DNA from: Luzula sylvatica
Lineage: Eukaryota; Streptophyta; Magnoliopsida; Poales; Juncaceae
Reading direction: 5' to 3'
Assembly (NCBI GenBank): GCA_946800325.1
Contig: OX326958.1
Location: 7,574,001 to 7,638,000, forward strand
Length of the DNA: 64,000 nt
Shown here one piece after another: positions 61,501-64,000 of the stretch; positions within the stretch are counted from its first letter, which is position 1; each line of letters opens with the position of its first letter. A program made the translations under genes and the position numbers. The notes under the pieces are model-generated. The model searched no databases. It worked only from the letters and a program-made list of their open reading frames with translations, and was not told the origin of the DNA.

Positions 61501-64000
61501 ATCATTTGTATCGTATATTTTACTACATAACTTTTCACCAAATTTCACAAACACTAAGTAACTTTGTTTTTCGATTCAAAACATGATTTTAACGCTTTGA
61601 GGAGTTCAAAAAAGTTGTTTTTAGATCATTTGTATCGTATCTTTTACTACATAACTTTTCACCAAATTTCACAAACACTGAGTAAGTTTGTTTTTCGATT
61701 CAAAACAAGATTGTAACGCTTTGAGGTGTTCAAATAACATGTTTTTAGATCATTTGTATCGTATCTTTTACTACATAACTTTTCACCAAATTTCACAAAC
61801 ACTAAGTAAGTTTGTTTTTCGATTCAAAACAAGATTTTAACGCTTTGAGGAGTTCAAATAACTTGTTTTTAGATCATTTGTATCGTATATTTTACTACAT
61901 AACTTTTCACCAAATTTCACAAACACTAAGAAAGTTTGTTTTTCGATTCAAAACAAGATTTTAACGCTTTGAGGAGTTCAAATAACGTGTTTTTAGATCA
62001 TTTGTATCGTATCTTTTACAACATAACTTTTCACCTAATTCTACAAACACTAAGAAAGTTTGTTTTTCGATTCAAAACAAGATTGTAACGCTTTGAGGAG
62101 TTCAAATAACGTGTTTTTAGATCATTTGTATCGTATCTTTTACCACGTAAGTTTTCACCAAATTTGACAAACACTAAGTAAGTTTGTTTTTCGATTCAAA
62201 ACAAGATTTTAAAGCTTCGAGGAGTTCAATTAACTTGTTTTTAGATCATTTGTATCGTATTTTTTACTACATAACTTTTCACCAAATTTCACAAACACTA
62301 AGAAAGTTTGTTTTTCGATTCAAAACATGATTTTAATGCTTTGAGGAGTTCAAAAACGTGTTTTTAGATCATTTGTATCGTATCTTTTACAACATAACTT
62401 TTCACCAAATTCTACAAACACTAAGAAAGTTTGTTTTTCGATTCAAAACAAGATTGTAACGCTTTGAGGAGTTCAAAAAACGTGTTTTTAGATCATTAGT
62501 ATCGTATCTTTTACTATAACTTTTCACCAAATTTCACAAACACTAAGTAAGTTTGTTTTTTGATTCAAAACATGATTTTAACGCTTTGAGGAGTTCAAAT
62601 AACGTGTTTTTAGATCATTTGTATCGTATCTTTTACTACATAAGTTTTCACCAAATTTCACAAACACTAAGAAAGTTTGTTTTTCGATTCAAAACATGAT
62701 TTTAACGCTTTGAGGAGTTCAAAAACGTGTTTTTGGATCATTTGTATCGTATCTTTTACTACATAACTTTTCACCAAATTTCACAAACACTAAGTAACTT
62801 TGTTTTTCGATTCAAAACATGATTTTAACGCTTTGAGGAGTTCAAAAAAGTTGTTTGTAGATCATTTGTATCGTATCTTTTACTACATAAGTTTTCACCA
62901 AATTTCACAAACACTAAGTAAGTTTGTTTTTCGATTCAAAACAAGATTTTAACGCTTTGAGGAGTTCAAATAACTTGTTTTTAGATCATTTGTATCGTAT
63001 CTTTTACTACGTAAGTTTTCACCAAATTTGACAAACACTAAGTAAGTCTGTTTTTCGATTCAAAACAAGATTTTAACGCTTTGAGGAGTTCAATTAACTT
63101 GTTTTTAGATCATTTGTATCGTATCTTTTACTACATAACTTTTCACCAAATTTCACAAACACTAAGAAAGTTTGTTTTTCGATTCAAAACAAGATTTTAA
63201 CGCTTTGAGGAGTTCAAATAACGTGTTTTTAGATCATTTGTATCGTATCTTTTACTACATAACTTTTCACCAAATTTCACAAACACTAAGAAAGTTTGTT
63301 TTTCGATTGAAAACATGATTTTAACGCTTTGAGGAGTTCAAAAACGTGTTTTTAGATCATTTGTATCGTATCTTTTACTACATAACTTTTCACCAAATTT
63401 CACAAACACTAAGTAACTTTGTTTTTCGATTCAAAACATGATTTTAACGCTTTGAGGAGTTCAAAAAAGTTGTTTTTAGATCATTTGTATCGTATCTTTT
63501 ACTACATAACTTTTCACCAAATTTCACAAACACTGAGTAAGTTTGTTTTTCTATTCAAAACAAGATTGTAACGCTTTGAGGAGTTCAAATAACATGTTTT
63601 TAGATCATTTGTATCGTATATTTTACTACATAACTTTTCACCAAATTTCACAAACACTAAGTAAGTTTGTTTTTCGATTCAAAACAAGATTTTAACGCTT
63701 TGAGGAGTTCAAATAACTTGTTTTTAGATCATTTGTATCGTATATTTTACTACATAACTTTTCACCAAATTTCACAAACACTAAGAAAGTTTGTTTTTCG
63801 ATTCAAAACAACATTTTAACGCTTTGAGGAGTTCAAATAATGTGTTTTTAGATCATTTGTATCGTATCTTTTACAACATAACTTTTCACCAAACTCTACA
63901 AACACTAAGAAAGTTTGTTTTTCGATTCAAAACAAGATTGTAACGCTTTGAGGAGTTCAAATAACGTGTTTTTAGATCATTTGTATCGTATCTTTTACTA
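58575..64000. repeat. 124-bp satellite array, unit 2
   Basis: About 44 monomers up to the window edge. Variant order matches unit 1 from 52236 onward at an offset of about 6,842 bp. Confidence 0.97.

Larger units (their letters stand above)
57038..64000. repeat. 7.2-kb tandem segmental duplication, unit 2 (runs off the window)
   Basis: Same order as unit 1: dispersed repeat (57041-57646), AT-pentamer array, satellite. It differs from unit 1 by a few substitutions, a 10-bp larger AT block and a loss of about 370 bp (three monomers) near 59060. At the place equivalent to the unit 1 end (about 63880), unit 2 continues in satellite, so the original array was longer than what unit 1 retains. Confidence 0.93.

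Noticed and set aside
51363..64000. Regular repeats resembling a CRISPR array
   Set aside because: The repeats are 124 bp, contiguous, with no unique spacers, in a plant genome. This is satellite DNA.

Overview
This is nuclear DNA of a flowering plant, most likely a eudicot. The evidence is the AT-rich composition, split genes with plant-style splice sites, Ty1/copia elements primed by initiator tRNA-Met, an L1-type LINE, a hAT transposon with an 8-bp target duplication, and fragments of plant gene families (plasma-membrane H+-ATPase, ferric reductase oxidase, FAR1-related, MND1, eEF1B-gamma, HSP70). The species cannot be named from the sequence. No rRNA, tRNA or CRISPR was seen.

Layout. 1-8292: a minus-strand Ty1/copia element with an intact gag-pol. 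Its left LTR is cut by the window edge. It lies against a small EF-hand gene with a recognisable promoter (8298-9895). 9.9-17 kb: AT-rich DNA with a 1.9-kb terminal-inverted-repeat element and a 533-bp tandem duplication. 17.1-19.2 kb: the promoter, 5'UTR and first coding exon of a plasma-membrane H+-ATPase gene, split by a hAT element that carries a captured, decayed MND1 gene. 20.9-23.8 kb: a 5'-truncated LINE interrupted by a solo copia LTR. 23.8-33 kb: gene debris (eEF1B-gamma exon triplication, FAR1-related exons, an HSP70 exon, a ferric reductase pseudogene) separated by simple repeats. 34-34.6 kb: a 155-bp tandem repeat. 36.6-37.9 kb: a dispersed repeat seen again at 48.7-50.4 and 57.1-57.6 kb. 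39.6-45.8 kb: a gene for an acidic, Glu-rich protein whose first exon is split by a second young copia element. 46-48.7 kb: minisatellite and intergenic DNA. 49.8-64 kb: a 7.2-kb tandem duplication, each unit holding about 0.7 kb of dispersed repeat, about 0.75 kb of an AT-only pentamer repeat, and a long array of a 124-bp satellite.

The window is mainly a record of repeat activity. Both full copia elements look recent (LTR pairs identical in the overlap, or one mismatch in 383 bp) and have uninterrupted gag-pol frames. Most other coding traces are broken. The best candidates for something new are the MND1-carrying hAT, the palindromic CGTCATGACG array in the first copia element, and the compound satellite duplication.
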